A DNA stretch of 64,000 nucleotides from Chloroflexota bacterium (GTDB lineage Bacteria > Chloroflexota > UBA6077 > FW602-bin22 > CADDYW01). The notes beneath the pieces were generated by a model. It had not been told where the DNA came from, searched no databases, and saw only the letters and a list, made by a program, of their open reading frames with translations. The first letter of the stretch is position 1, and every line of letters starts with the position of its first letter. The stretch is from the NCBI GenBank assembly GCA_021324795.1, contig JAJPIK010000030.1, positions 248,001-312,000 of the forward strand, in the 5' to 3' direction. Shown in pieces: positions 33,772-42,645 of this stretch. The translations under genes were made by a program, and so were the position numbers.

Positions 33772-36315
33772 TCAGGATAAGGGGCTGCCGCCGACGACCT
33801 CGACATCGAGGGTATAGCCAGTCTCTGCGTGGAACGCCTGTTGCCATCCTAGCAGTTCGTCGGCGGTGGGCACATCGCCAGGCATCAGACGTATCCGCAC
33901 TTTTTCTTCGGCCACGAACAGACTGGGGCCCTTGGCAATTCGTCGTCCCACCATCTGCCGTACCAGGTCGAACACTGCGCCCTGTTGTGGCTGGGGGTCG
34001 ATTGCTAATGGCCAGCCTAAAGCATCGGCGAGATGCGCCAGCTCCTGTTGCCACCGTCGCCCAATTACTGGGGTCAGAAAGGTCACTTGGATCGCATCGC
34101 CACGCCGCCCCACTTTATAGATCGTGACGCCTAGCTCGCGAAAGGCCTCGCGAATTGCCGCGTAGGTCGTATTGATCTCTAACGCGCCTGGACCATCCGA
34201 GGATGGTTCGACGATCGGCTGGCCGGGGGAGGATTCGGCCGGGGCGGTAGCATTCACCGGCTCTGGGAATCCGTCACCGCGAAAACTGAGATCGAAACCC
34301 GTCTCTTCGCGGAATTCGGTTTGTGCCCGAAGGACCTCGTCCGCCCCGGCCTCTCCATCGACCTTGACGACGACTAGCTTTTCAGCCAGGTGAAGGCTCG
34401 GCGGCGCCAATAGATGCAAGCCGGACGGTAAGTGTCGCTGGGCCGCTTGTTGGAGGGCCCCTTGATCCGGCGATTGACGGACTCCAATGCGCCAGCCCAC
34501 CTCACTCTCGAGAGCGGCAAGCAATTGTGCATACCTTTGCCTAGCAACGTCCGGATAAGTAAAGCGTAGCTCAACACTCCGGTCTGCTGGATAGAAGCTA
34601 AACTTGACCAAGGTCGGATCATCGCGGAAAACTTCTTCCAAACGGCGACGAAGCCGCTCCTGGCTGAAAGGGCCCTGGTGGAATCCGAGAAGAGGCTCCG
34701 GTGACGCGAGGCGGAGTCGGTAGACCAGAGGTCGAAGCCGATCTGGCTCGAAATCGCTACTTGTTTCCAGAACTCGCTCGACCACCTCGACACCCTTGGC
34801 CGTGATGTGACCATAGTAGCGTTCGGCCAGATCGAGCGCCGTCCAGCCGCGGCCAGCGCCAAGCTTACGAACGAGGTGAACGAGATCCTCCGCCGTCGGA
34901 TCAGGTTGCTCAACCGATCGCGCTACCACCGATGCCGACGCCCGTCCAGGCAGCTCGACTGTTTCGCCATTCCCAGGTAATCGGCAGTTCAAGCCGCGCT
35001 GATTCAGCTTTTCGACCAGCCCCACTCGCGCCTCGACGTCACCATGCACGAGCAAAGTTAGCCCGGGGCGCATACGCTCAGCGAGCGCCGCCAATTCGTC
35101 GCCATCGGCATGCGCCGAGAGGGTGTAGCGACTCACGCCGCAGGTAACGGTCACCTCTACACCATTGAGAACCAAGCGCCGCGCTTCAGGCTCAGTTGCC
35201 TGGCTAAGATCCAGCAGCCGACGTCCGGGCGACTCTTCGTCCTGATAACCGGTAATAAGGATCGCGTGGCGTTCGTCGCCCGCCAGCTTCGCCGCGTAGA
35301 ATGCGCTTGGCCCCCCCTGGAGCATGCCCGAGCTACTGATGATCACCGACGGTGGTCCCCGAAGAATCAGCTCGCGGTCTTCTGGCCGCTGAATCGCATG
35401 CGCCGGTCCGTCGGTCGAAAAGAAAGGATTTCCCTGCCGCTCAACCAGCCGTCGCAAGGTTGCACGACCACTTTCGGCGTGCGCTTGATAGACACCACAG
35501 ACAGCGCGAACGAGCCCGTCTACCCAAATCGGCACATCTAGCTCGCCCCGACGACGGGCAGCCATGAGGATGAGCAAAATCTCCTGGGCGCGTCCGAGCG
35601 CGAAGGCTGGAATCAGGCAATGGCCACCACGGGCGATCACCTCTTTGATCTGCGTGACCAACCGATTCTCCTCGGCCGTTCGCTGGCTGTGCAGCCGATT
35701 ACCGTAGGTGCTTTCCAAGACCAGCACGTCGACCCCATGGCGGGGTGGTAGTGCCGGCGCCACGGTTGCCTGGGGCCCGACCGAGACGTCGCCACTGATC
35801 AGAATCGTACCCTCCGGGGTCTCGAGGAGCGCCATCGCCGCTCCCAAGACGTGGCCGGCGGGAAAGAAGGTAAGCTGCCAACGTTCCCCCAATGTGTCGG
35901 GAAACAAAGGCCGTGGCTGGAGAAAACGAAGCGGGATCACTCGCTCGAACACCGCGTCGACTTGCGCTCGTCCATAGGGCGGCAGGTCGCCATCGGCCTC
36001 GGCGCGTCGCTCTCCGATCCGCACCGCGTCTTCGAGCATGACCGCCATGAGTGCGATAGTCGCCGGAGTAGCGAGAACCGGTGCCGACGGGAATGGCCCC
36101 ACCGCTAAGGGAAGCGCCCCGATGTGGTCCGCGTGGGCGTGGGTGACAACGACGGCGTCTACACCGCCCAGTTCCTGCAGGCGACTCAAGTTGGGTAATG
36201 CATCGCCGGCATGCATCCGAATGCCGGCGTCGACCAAAATCCGACGGCCGGCCGCCTCGACGACGAGGCAACTCGCCCCGACCTCAGCCGCTCCGCCGAG
36301 GAAATGACATCGCAC
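33772..36315 (-). CDS. Beta-CASP metallo-beta-lactamase nuclease with duplicated C-terminal module
   Basis: 847 residues. MBL core with THAHADHIG (58-66), FPAGHVLGA, SGDVSVGPQ and ESTYGNRLH, beta-CASP domain around 210-370, and the RNA-specificity region with LSAHADGDEL (399-408) and LVHGD. This matches the CPSF73-like RNA-processing family. Residues 475-560 look like a winged-helix segment. Residues 560-678 and 718-840 are two copies of a module, aligned by GWRIGVRQSPDQGA/GWPLAIDPQPQQGA, by PSLHLAEKLVVV/PSLFVAEEKVRI and by EFREETGFDL/AFHAETGYTL, resembling KH-like nucleic-acid-binding folds. GTG start with AGGAGAA. Confidence 0.85.
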   Translation of the reverse strand: MRCHFLGGAAEVGASCLVVEAAGRRILVDAGIRMHAGDALPNLSRLQELGGVDAVVVTHAHADHIGALPLAVGPFPSAPVLATPATIALMAVMLEDAVRIGERRAEADGDLPPYGRAQVDAVFERVIPLRFLQPRPLFPDTLGERWQLTFFPAGHVLGAAMALLETPEGTILISGDVSVGPQATVAPALPPRHGVDVLVLESTYGNRLHSQRTAEENRLVTQIKEVIARGGHCLIPAFALGRAQEILLILMAARRRGELDVPIWVDGLVRAVCGVYQAHAESGRATLRRLVERQGNPFFSTDGPAHAIQRPEDRELILRGPPSVIISSSGMLQGGPSAFYAAKLAGDERHAILITGYQDEESPGRRLLDLSQATEPEARRLVLNGVEVTVTCGVSRYTLSAHADGDELAALAERMRPGLTLLVHGDVEARVGLVEKLNQRGLNCRLPGNGETVELPGRASASVVARSVEQPDPTAEDLVHLVRKLGAGRGWTALDLAERYYGHITAKGVEVVERVLETSSDFEPDRLRPLVYRLRLASPEPLLGFHQGPFSQERLRRRLEEVFRDDPTLVKFSFYPADRSVELRFTYPDVARQRYAQLLAALESEVGWRIGVRQSPDQGALQQAAQRHLPSGLHLLAPPSLHLAEKLVVVKVDGEAGADEVLRAQTEFREETGFDLSFRGDGFPEPVNATAPAESSPGQPIVEPSSDGPGALEINTTYAAIREAFRELGVTIYKVGRRGDAIQVTFLTPVIGRRWQQELAHLADALGWPLAIDPQPQQGAVFDLVRQMVGRRIAKGPSLFVAEEKVRIRLMPGDVPTADELLGWQQAFHAETGYTLDVEVVGGSPLS

Positions 36316-36624
36316 GAAGTTCTCCTGGAGTGATGGATCCTAACTCGATTTAACTCAATCGCGCTCGCGCACTGATCAACAACTTGGAGAGCTTATCCGC
36401 CCAACGAATTTGACTGTCACCTTGGGGCGTGTAGCCAATCACTTTCTGAGCATCGGCGATCGGCCCCCGTTCTGCTCTTGCTGCCTCATGTCCCCCTCCT
36501 CACCAACGGTACGGGCCGACCATGAGAGGGAATCTCTATATAGCGAGTCTATTCAGTTTTGGCCTCTTGGGCAACCTTTGGCTACCGTCCGTCGAAGTCG
36601 ACGCTCTTTGACAGACGGTGTATC
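36316..36624. other. Intergenic region before lgt
   Basis: About 310 bp between divergent genes. It contains CTCATG (36485-36490) and CATGAG (36521-36526) as a distant dyad and a TATATA at 36537-36542 without a proper -35; a TTGACA near 36607 has no matching -10. No coding segment is supported. Confidence 0.4.
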
Positions 36625-37500
36625 ATGCCTGCAGAAAGTCTACAGGTAGGTACCAGAACCGTGCTCGCAGCCATCGTTCTGAACATCGATCCGATTCTTC
36701 TGCAGCTTGGCCCACTGGCCATTCGCTGGTACGGATTGATGTACGTCGTCGGTATCATCGTCGGGGTACAAGCAGCGCTTCCTTACGCGCGTTCGCTAGG
36801 CATCACTGACGATCAGGTCTGGAGCGTGCTGGGTCCATGCATCGTCGCAGGCCTAGTTGGCGGTCGGCTATATTACGTAGTTCAGCAGCCACTCGGGCCA
36901 TTTATCGCCCAGCCTTGGCGCATCATCGCTACTTGGGAAGGGGGCATGGCCTTTTACGGTGCAATTGGCGCCGTCTTCTTGACGCTCTGGTACATGTGCC
37001 GCCGCGAGAAGATCCCGTTTTGGCGCATGCTCGACGCTGCCGCGATTTTTGCTGCAGTGGGGCAGGCATTCGGACGCATCGGCAACATCATCAATGGCGA
37101 CATCCTTGGCGCACCGACTAGTCTTCCTTGGGGGGTTATCTACGTTAACGGAAATTCGTTCGCCCCGAGCCACAGCATCGCCTATCAACCAGCCGCGGCC
37201 TACGAATTGATTTGTGATCTCATTCTCATTGCCGTGCTTTTCACACTCCGTCATCGCTTGAAGACGTCCGGTTTACTCGCAACCATCTACTTTATCGGTT
37301 ATGCGTTGACCCAATTTCTGGTCTTCTTCCTGCGCGATAGCGAGCCAGTCGTCGGCTTTGGCTTGAAGCAAGCCCAGCTCACATCCATCGTCGTCTTCCT
37401 AATCGCGCTAGCGATCGGTACATATCGGCTGCGGTCGGGCGAGACACCGGTCGAGCACGTGCCAGCACCAGCCACCTCGTCGATGAGCGAAAGTACCTAG
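36625..37500 (+). CDS. lgt: Prolipoprotein diacylglyceryl transferase
   Basis: 291 residues, seven helices. It has the Lgt signature GRIGNIINGDILG (Arg and Asn of the active site, normally GRxGNFINxE), an N-terminal IRWYGLMYVVGI with the essential Tyr, and a conserved WEGGMAFYGAIGA. It transfers diacylglycerol to the lipobox Cys of prolipoproteins; at least two lipoprotein genes (48258, 61352) are in the window. The ATG at 36625 is a reasonable start, but GTG at 36661 cannot be excluded. A terminator follows directly. Confidence 0.93.
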   Translation: MPAESLQVGTRTVLAAIVLNIDPILLQLGPLAIRWYGLMYVVGIIVGVQAALPYARSLGITDDQVWSVLGPCIVAGLVGGRLYYVVQQPLGPFIAQPWRIIATWEGGMAFYGAIGAVFLTLWYMCRREKIPFWRMLDAAAIFAAVGQAFGRIGNIINGDILGAPTSLPWGVIYVNGNSFAPSHSIAYQPAAAYELICDLILIAVLFTLRHRLKTSGLLATIYFIGYALTQFLVFFLRDSEPVVGFGLKQAQLTSIVVFLIALAIGTYRLRSGETPVEHVPAPATSSMSEST

Positions 37501-37523
37501 AGTAGCATCTCTCTTCTCCAGCC

Positions 37524-37554
37524 CTCTCCCCTCTGGAGGGGAGAGGAGCCTTTT
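37524..37554 (+). terminator. Intrinsic terminator after lgt
   Basis: CTCTCCCCTC and GAGGGGAGAG form a 10-bp stem with a 2-nt loop at 37524-37545, followed by GAGCCTTTT. It lies 24 bp after the lgt stop. Confidence 0.65.
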
Positions 37555-37564
37555 AAACAATTGG

Positions 37565-37593
37565 TTGGCGCGCGACTCGCCCCTTGATATAAT
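37565..37593 (+). promoter_or_regulatory. Promoter of the molybdenum hydroxylase operon
   Basis: TTGGCG (37565-37570), 17-nt spacer, perfect TATAAT (37588-37593). The start codon of the FAD subunit is 47 bp downstream. The best sigma-70-like match I found in the window. Confidence 0.65.
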
Positions 37594-37639
37594 GGTTCCT
37601 CGTAAGATGCCCCATGCGATTCGAGAGGTATGACGTTTC

Positions 37640-38518
37640 GTGAAAGATTTCACCTATCTCGCTCCCTCTACGATTGCCGAGGCTGTAACCCTATTGGCCG
37701 AGCACCAGGGAAAGACGAAGATTCTGGCCGGAGGCACCGACTTAATGCTGCTGATGCAGGATGGTGTCTTCACCCCCGATTACGTGGTCGACGTCACCAA
37801 TATCCCTGAGCTCACCGCGTTGCGGTTCGATGCCGCGAGTGGTTTGACCGTGGGAGCAGCAACCCCTTTGCGTCGAATCGAGACTGATCGTCTCGTTCTC
37901 GAAAAGTATCCCCACCTGGCAAAAGCGGCAAGCGAAATTGGCTCGGTTCAGATTCGAAACCGGGCGACTCCGGGCGGCAACATCTGCACGGCGACGCCGT
38001 CGGGCGACATCCTTCCCGCTCTAGTCTCTCTTCAGGCAACTGTACGCTTAGCGAGCGTACGCGGTGAGCGCACGTTGCTGCTCGAAAATTTCTTCACCGG
38101 GCCACGCCGCACGCTGATAGCCCCCGACGAGCTTCTCGTCGACCTTCAGATCCCTGCACCAGCACCATTCACCTCTGGGGTCTATATCAAGCTCGACACC
38201 CGGCCGCAAATGGACCTCGCGATCGTCGGTGTCGCGACAACGGTGAGCTTGGTTCCCGGTGATTCGACAATCAAGAACGTCACTATCTGCCTCGGAGCAG
38301 TCGCGCCGACGCCAATCCGCGTTCCCGAGGCGGAAGCACTGCTTACCGGCCATGTCCTGACCGAGGACCTTCTCGCTCAGGCGGGCCAGGCCGCCGCCCG
38401 CGCGGCTCGGCCAATCTCGGATGTGCGCGCCTCGGCGGAATACCGCCGAGAGCAATGCGACCTAATGACCCGACGGGCGCTGCGCCAAGCCGTGGAACGC
38501 GCCCGCAACGCCGCGTGA
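37640..38518 (+). CDS. Molybdenum hydroxylase FAD-binding subunit (CoxM-like)
   Basis: 292 residues. FAD-binding PCMH fold with ILAGGTDLML (AGGTD) and TPGGNICTATPSGDILPAL, the two flavin-contact loops, and a C-terminal CO-dehydrogenase flavoprotein domain. It passes electrons from the iron-sulfur subunit to an acceptor. GTG start 47 bp after the TATAAT. Followed by the iron-sulfur subunit after 13 bp. Specific substrate cannot be told from this subunit. Confidence 0.93.
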   Translation: MKDFTYLAPSTIAEAVTLLAEHQGKTKILAGGTDLMLLMQDGVFTPDYVVDVTNIPELTALRFDAASGLTVGAATPLRRIETDRLVLEKYPHLAKAASEIGSVQIRNRATPGGNICTATPSGDILPALVSLQATVRLASVRGERTLLLENFFTGPRRTLIAPDELLVDLQIPAPAPFTSGVYIKLDTRPQMDLAIVGVATTVSLVPGDSTIKNVTICLGAVAPTPIRVPEAEALLTGHVLTEDLLAQAGQAAARAARPISDVRASAEYRREQCDLMTRRALRQAVERARNAA

Positions 38519-38531
38519 GGAAGAAAGAAAC

Positions 38532-39008
38532 GTGAAAAACGCGATTACCTTGCGGATCAACGACCAAGATTTTGACATCTTCGTCGAAGGACGCACCCGA
38601 TTACTCGACGCCATTCGTGAGCAGTGTGAGCTGACCGGGGTCAAAGAAGGCTGCTCGACTGGCGACTGCGGCGCCTGTACTGTCCTGATGAACGGCAAGC
38701 CGATCGCCTCGTGCATGACGTTCGCCATGGCTGCGCAGGGGAAGGAACTCACGACAATCGAAGGACTAGCCCAGAATGGTCAGCTCCATCCACTTCAGGA
38801 AGAATTCATGGAGCACGGTGGCTTGCAGTGTGGCATTTGCACGCCAGGCATGATTCTATCGGCGAAAGCTCTACTTGACGAGAATCCCAAGCCCACCGAG
38901 GACGAGATCCGCTTTGCCTTGGCCGGTAACCTATGTCGGTGCACCGGCTATCATAAGATCGTCGAGGCGATTGTCGCCGCCAGCGAGCGTCAGGCTCAAA
39001 CGGTTTAA
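38532..39008 (+). CDS. Molybdenum hydroxylase [2Fe-2S] subunit (CoxS-like)
   Basis: 158 residues. The plant-ferredoxin-type cluster site GCSTGDCGACTVLMNG...SC (four Cys) is followed by the second cluster CGICTPGM and CRCTGYHKIVEA, the standard arrangement. GTG start with GAGGAAGAAAG upstream. Middle gene of a medium-middle-large operon. Firm call. Confidence 0.95.
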   Translation: MKNAITLRINDQDFDIFVEGRTRLLDAIREQCELTGVKEGCSTGDCGACTVLMNGKPIASCMTFAMAAQGKELTTIEGLAQNGQLHPLQEEFMEHGGLQCGICTPGMILSAKALLDENPKPTEDEIRFALAGNLCRCTGYHKIVEAIVAASERQAQTV

Positions 39009-39031
39009 TCCATCGTTCAGAGGAGAAGAGA

Positions 39032-41239
39032 ATGACCGATACCGTCGTCATCGGCCAGCGCGTGCCGCGCATCGATGCTCTGGAAAAGGTCACCGGCCGG
39101 GCCAAGTACACGTCCGACTTGAAGCTACCGGGCATGTTGTATGGCGCATTCCTGCGCAGTCCCCACGCCCACGCGAAAATCAAGCGCATCGACACGAGCA
39201 AGGCCGAGGCACTGCCGGGTGTCAAGGCTGTCCTCACTCAAGCCAAGCTCGCCGGCAAGGTCGCGAAATTGGTCGACGAAGCCCATGGTACGGTGACGGA
39301 CTTCAAAGCCTTTGCCGACACCAAGGTAAAGTACCAGGGTGAGAAAATCGCCGCGGTCGCGGCAACCTCACGTGACATCGCCGAGGAAGCGGCTCGCCTG
39401 ATCGAGGTCGAGTACGAAGTCTTGCCGGCCGTCGTCGACGCCCGCGACGCGATCCGATCCGACGCTCCGATTATCCACGAGGACGAGAAGCCGTTCGTCG
39501 CGGCGAATGGCGAAACGCTGCGAAACATCCTGCACTCGACCGATCGCGTCGAAGGGAACGTCGCTGAGGGCTTTGCCCAGTCGGATTACATCTTCGAAGA
39601 TACCTACGTGATTCCTCGTGCCCATCAATCCTACATCGAGCCTCAGGTGGCAATTGCCGAGGTCGCCCCCGATGGTAAGGTCACCTGCTAGAGCACCCAG
39701 TCCATTTTTGGCGTCCGCAACAATCTGTCGCGTACCTTGGACATTCCACCGCACAAGATCAACGTTATTGGGATGACAATCGGCGGCGGCTTCGGTGCCA
39801 AGTTCGGCGGCGTCGTCGACGTCTACGCCGTCCTTCTCTCCCAGGCCACCGGCCATCCAGTCAAGATCGCTTACACCCGCGAGGAAGATTTCCTCGACGG
39901 CCGACCGGCCCCGGGCCTCATCATGACGATCAAAACCGGCGTTCGCAAGGATGGGAAGATCCTCGCTCGCCAGGCGTTCGCCTATTGGGACGTAGGCGTC
40001 CAAGGAAACGGCTCCTGGGCGAGTGCCCGGGTCAAGAGCGTCTACGACATTCCCCACATCGACGTTCACGGCTACGATGTCGCGACGAACAAGCCGCCAA
40101 CTGGTGCCTACCGTGCGCCGGGTGGCCCCCAAGCCAGCTTTGCCTCGGAAGCCCAGTTGAACAAGATTGCCCATGCCCTGAGCATCGATCCAGTCGACTT
40201 TCGCTTGCGGAACATGCGCGAAGGACGTGAGGTCGACTTCAAGCAAACCCTGCGCAAAGCCGCCGAAAAGGCCGATTGGTGGAACCGAACAAATGGGCCG
40301 AATGAGGGCTGGGGCGTCGCGATTGGCGAATGGACCAATGGCAACGGCCCCTCGAGCGCCGTTTGCACACTGCAAGACGACGGCTCGGTAAAGGTCTTCT
40401 CGGGTCTCATGGACATTACTGGAACTGACACGGCGATGGCCCAAATCGCCGCCGAGGTCGTCGGGGCAAGCTACGATCGCGTTTCGGTCAGCCGAGGGGA
40501 TACGAACTCCGCGCCAATGGCGGTGGCGAGTGGCGGCAGCCAGGTAACGTTCAGTATGGGCAACGCAGTACGTCGCGCCGCGGCAGAAGTGCGCGAGCGG
40601 GTATTGGAAGTTGCCGCCGACCTCCTCGAAGCACGTCCGGATGACCTGGATCTACGAGACAACAAGGTTTCGGTCAGAGGCGCTCCCGATCGCGCGGTAA
40701 CGCTCGGCGACGTCGCCAAAGCGGCAGCGAAGGGGAAGGGTGGACCGATCTCGGGCAAGGGCAGCTTTGCCCACGAACCCAGTGCGACAACGATCGCCGC
40801 CCAAATCGTCAAGGTCGAGGTCGATCCCGATACCGGCAAGGTTTGGCTTCGCCGCATCGTGCAGTCGCTCGACTGTGGTAAGGCGATCAACCCGATGGCG
40901 GTCGAAGGCCAGATGGAAGGCGGCGCAGTTCAGGGTGTTGGCTGGGGGCTCTGGGAACAAATGGCCTACGGGCCGGACGGGCGCAACCTCAATCCCGGCT
41001 TCCTCGACTACCACCTCGCCACGTCGGCAGATCTGCCGGCGATCGAGACGGTGCTCGTCGAAGTTCCGACCGACAATGGTCCATTCGGCGCCAAGGGTGT
41101 TGGGGAGCCACCAATCACTCCCGGCATCGCCGCCGTCCAGAACGCGATCTTCGACGCGGTCGGGGTCGATCTGCACGAAGTCCCCTTCACGCCGGAGCGC
41201 GTTCGAGCAGCGCTCCGTGAGAAGGCGAATAGAAACTAA
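39032..41239 (+). pseudogene. Molybdenum hydroxylase large (Mo-binding) subunit interrupted by an in-frame TAG
   Basis: The reading frame runs from ATG 39032 (AGGAGAAGAGA upstream) to TAA 41237-41239 in one frame, broken only by TAG at 39689-39691 (codon 220). Before it: RVPRIDALEKVTGRAKYTSD and PQVAIAEVAPDGKVTC; after it: STQSIFGVRNNLSRTLDIP, the normal continuation. The Mo-site features are intact: GGGFGAKFGG, GAYRAPGGPQASFA and the catalytic Glu in GVGEPPITPG. AYRAPG in place of AYRCSFR argues against form-I CO dehydrogenase; an aldehyde or N-heterocycle substrate is likelier. About 735 residues if read through. TAG is an ordinary stop elsewhere in the window. Could be a recent mutation, sequencing error or read-through. 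Confidence 0.8.
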
Positions 41240-41254
41240 GAGACAGCGAGAGAT

Positions 41255-41293
41255 CTTACCCTTTTGCTGCGCTGAGCGCAGCAAAAGGGTAAG
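41255..41293. terminator. Perfect hairpin between convergent genes
   Basis: An 18-bp perfect stem begins CTTACCCTTTTGCTGCGC with a 3-nt loop TGA. It sits between the large-subunit stop and the stop of the leftward oxidoreductase gene; no U-tract beyond the stem on either side. Probably a bidirectional terminator. Confidence 0.65.
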
Positions 41294-41302
41294 GGAACAA
41301 TT

Positions 41303-42433
41303 CTAGCCAATACACCAGCGCGAGTCTTGCACTAACTCGAGCTTACCACTGCTAGCCGAGCGAATCCCAGCATCCAGAATCGCCTCAGCCTCGAGATTGA
41401 AATTGGCTTCCAGGGTAGGATGGACCGGCGCTCCGGTCTCCAGGTGATGGATAATCTCCTGGGCGATTGTCTCACGGCCAGGTGGTAAGACATCCCCCGA
41501 AATGTAGCGTGGTTCCGCTCCTTTACCTTGAATCAGCTTCACCACCGGCTTACCTTCCCGCGACTCGACGACCATCGTTCCACGGTTCCCGTACAGAATC
41601 GGTCCAGTCGGTACCCCGTGGTCCACGCAACTCCAGGTAGCTTCGAGCACAGCCAGCGCACGCGGGAAGCGCACCGTGACTACCGCGTTGTCGTCAGCGT
41701 CCCCATATTGGCTGTTGAAGTTAGCTTTCAGTCCGAAGGCAGCAACGGCCGACTCGCCGACGTACCAACGGGCCAGACACGCCCCATAGCAGCAATAGTC
41801 GAGCAGCGCACCACCGCCGGTCGAGGCGTGATGCCACCAGGTCGCACCTTTCTCGACGTCGCTGATCTCGACGATCGTGCCGTCGATGCCAGGATGGACC
41901 GATCCGTGGGAGAGCGGGCCGAGTGAGCCACCTCGCCACTTCACTTCCCAAAGATTGCCAATTGCCCCTTCATCGAGGAGATCCTTTGCTTTGCGGATTG
42001 CAGAATTCCAGGTACTTGGCCAATTGACGAAAAGCTCGACGCCATTCGCTTGGGCCGCGCGGGTCATGCGCAGAGCCTCGGAGAGACTCGCCGCCATCGG
42101 CTTTTCGGTGAGCAGATTTGCGCCGTGGGCCGCGATTGCTTCGGCAACTTCCCCGTGACGCGAATTTTCTGGGCAAAAGATCACCAAATCGAATTGTTCG
42201 TTCTCGAGCATCTCGCGGTAATCGTCGTAGACCCGCGGAATACCAATACGCTCGCGCGCCTGCTTCAAATTCCAGCCACGCGTCGAACGGGCCTCGACCA
42301 GCTCCGGCCGCTTGGGAATGGTATCAGCACAGGCGACCCATTGGACGTTATCTAGCTCGGCAAACCGTCGCATCAGCTCATTGACGTGCATGTGGGCAAA
42401 GCCAATAACCCCAAGGCGATACGTTTTCGCCAT
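41303..42433 (-). CDS. Gfo/Idh/MocA-family oxidoreductase
   Basis: 376 residues. Rossmann start YRLGVIGFAHMHVNELMRRF, then LLTEKPMAAS with the Lys-Pro signature and a C-terminal domain with KWRGGSLGPLSHG. FAHMHV replaces the usual GxGxxG spacing. ATG with AGAAGGAG upstream. It stands alone on the minus strand and follows a hairpin after the DUF1501 gene. NAD(P)-linked sugar or sugar-derivative dehydrogenation is likely; substrate unknown. Confidence 0.84.
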   Translation of the reverse strand: MAKTYRLGVIGFAHMHVNELMRRFAELDNVQWVACADTIPKRPELVEARSTRGWNLKQARERIGIPRVYDDYREMLENEQFDLVIFCPENSRHGEVAEAIAAHGANLLTEKPMAASLSEALRMTRAAQANGVELFVNWPSTWNSAIRKAKDLLDEGAIGNLWEVKWRGGSLGPLSHGSVHPGIDGTIVEISDVEKGATWWHHASTGGGALLDYCCYGACLARWYVGESAVAAFGLKANFNSQYGDADDNAVVTVRFPRALAVLEATWSCVDHGVPTGPILYGNRGTMVVESREGKPVVKLIQGKGAEPRYISGDVLPPGRETIAQEIIHHLETGAPVHPTLEANFNLEAEAILDAGIRSASSGKLELVQDSRWCIG

Positions 42434-42525
42434 GAAAGTCGACTCCTTCTTCTGTTACTCAAGCCGAAAGCTACCAAGACTTCGTAAGGACGTCAAGGGG
42501 ATGCCCTGGGTCATGGGTAACTACA

Positions 42526-42560
42526 GGGTGATCCCGGTAGGGATTCTACTGGGATCACCC
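42526..42560 (-). terminator. Hairpin downstream of the DUF1501 gene
   Basis: GGGTGATCCC pairs with GGGATCACCC, with an inner GTAG/CTAC helix and a 5-nt loop. It lies about 86 bp after the DUF1501 stop in the leftward direction. No U-tract. Terminator role is inferred. Confidence 0.5.
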
Positions 42561-42645
42561 CGAATAGTTCATGGCCTAGTCAGGAAAGGAGTATAACGCA
42601 GAATCGTGGACGTTTGTCAGTTATGCTGTGCGCACGTGCGCACAG

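Noticed and set aside
36601..36640. TTGACA near 36607 as lgt promoter
   Set aside because: The only TATCAT is 7 nt away and no -10 is found at normal spacing.
39689..39691. Treating the TAG as selenocysteine or pyrrolysine recoding by default
   Set aside because: Sec uses UGA; no pyrrolysine genes seen, and TAG is a normal stop elsewhere (for example at 12010-12012). Left as an interruption.
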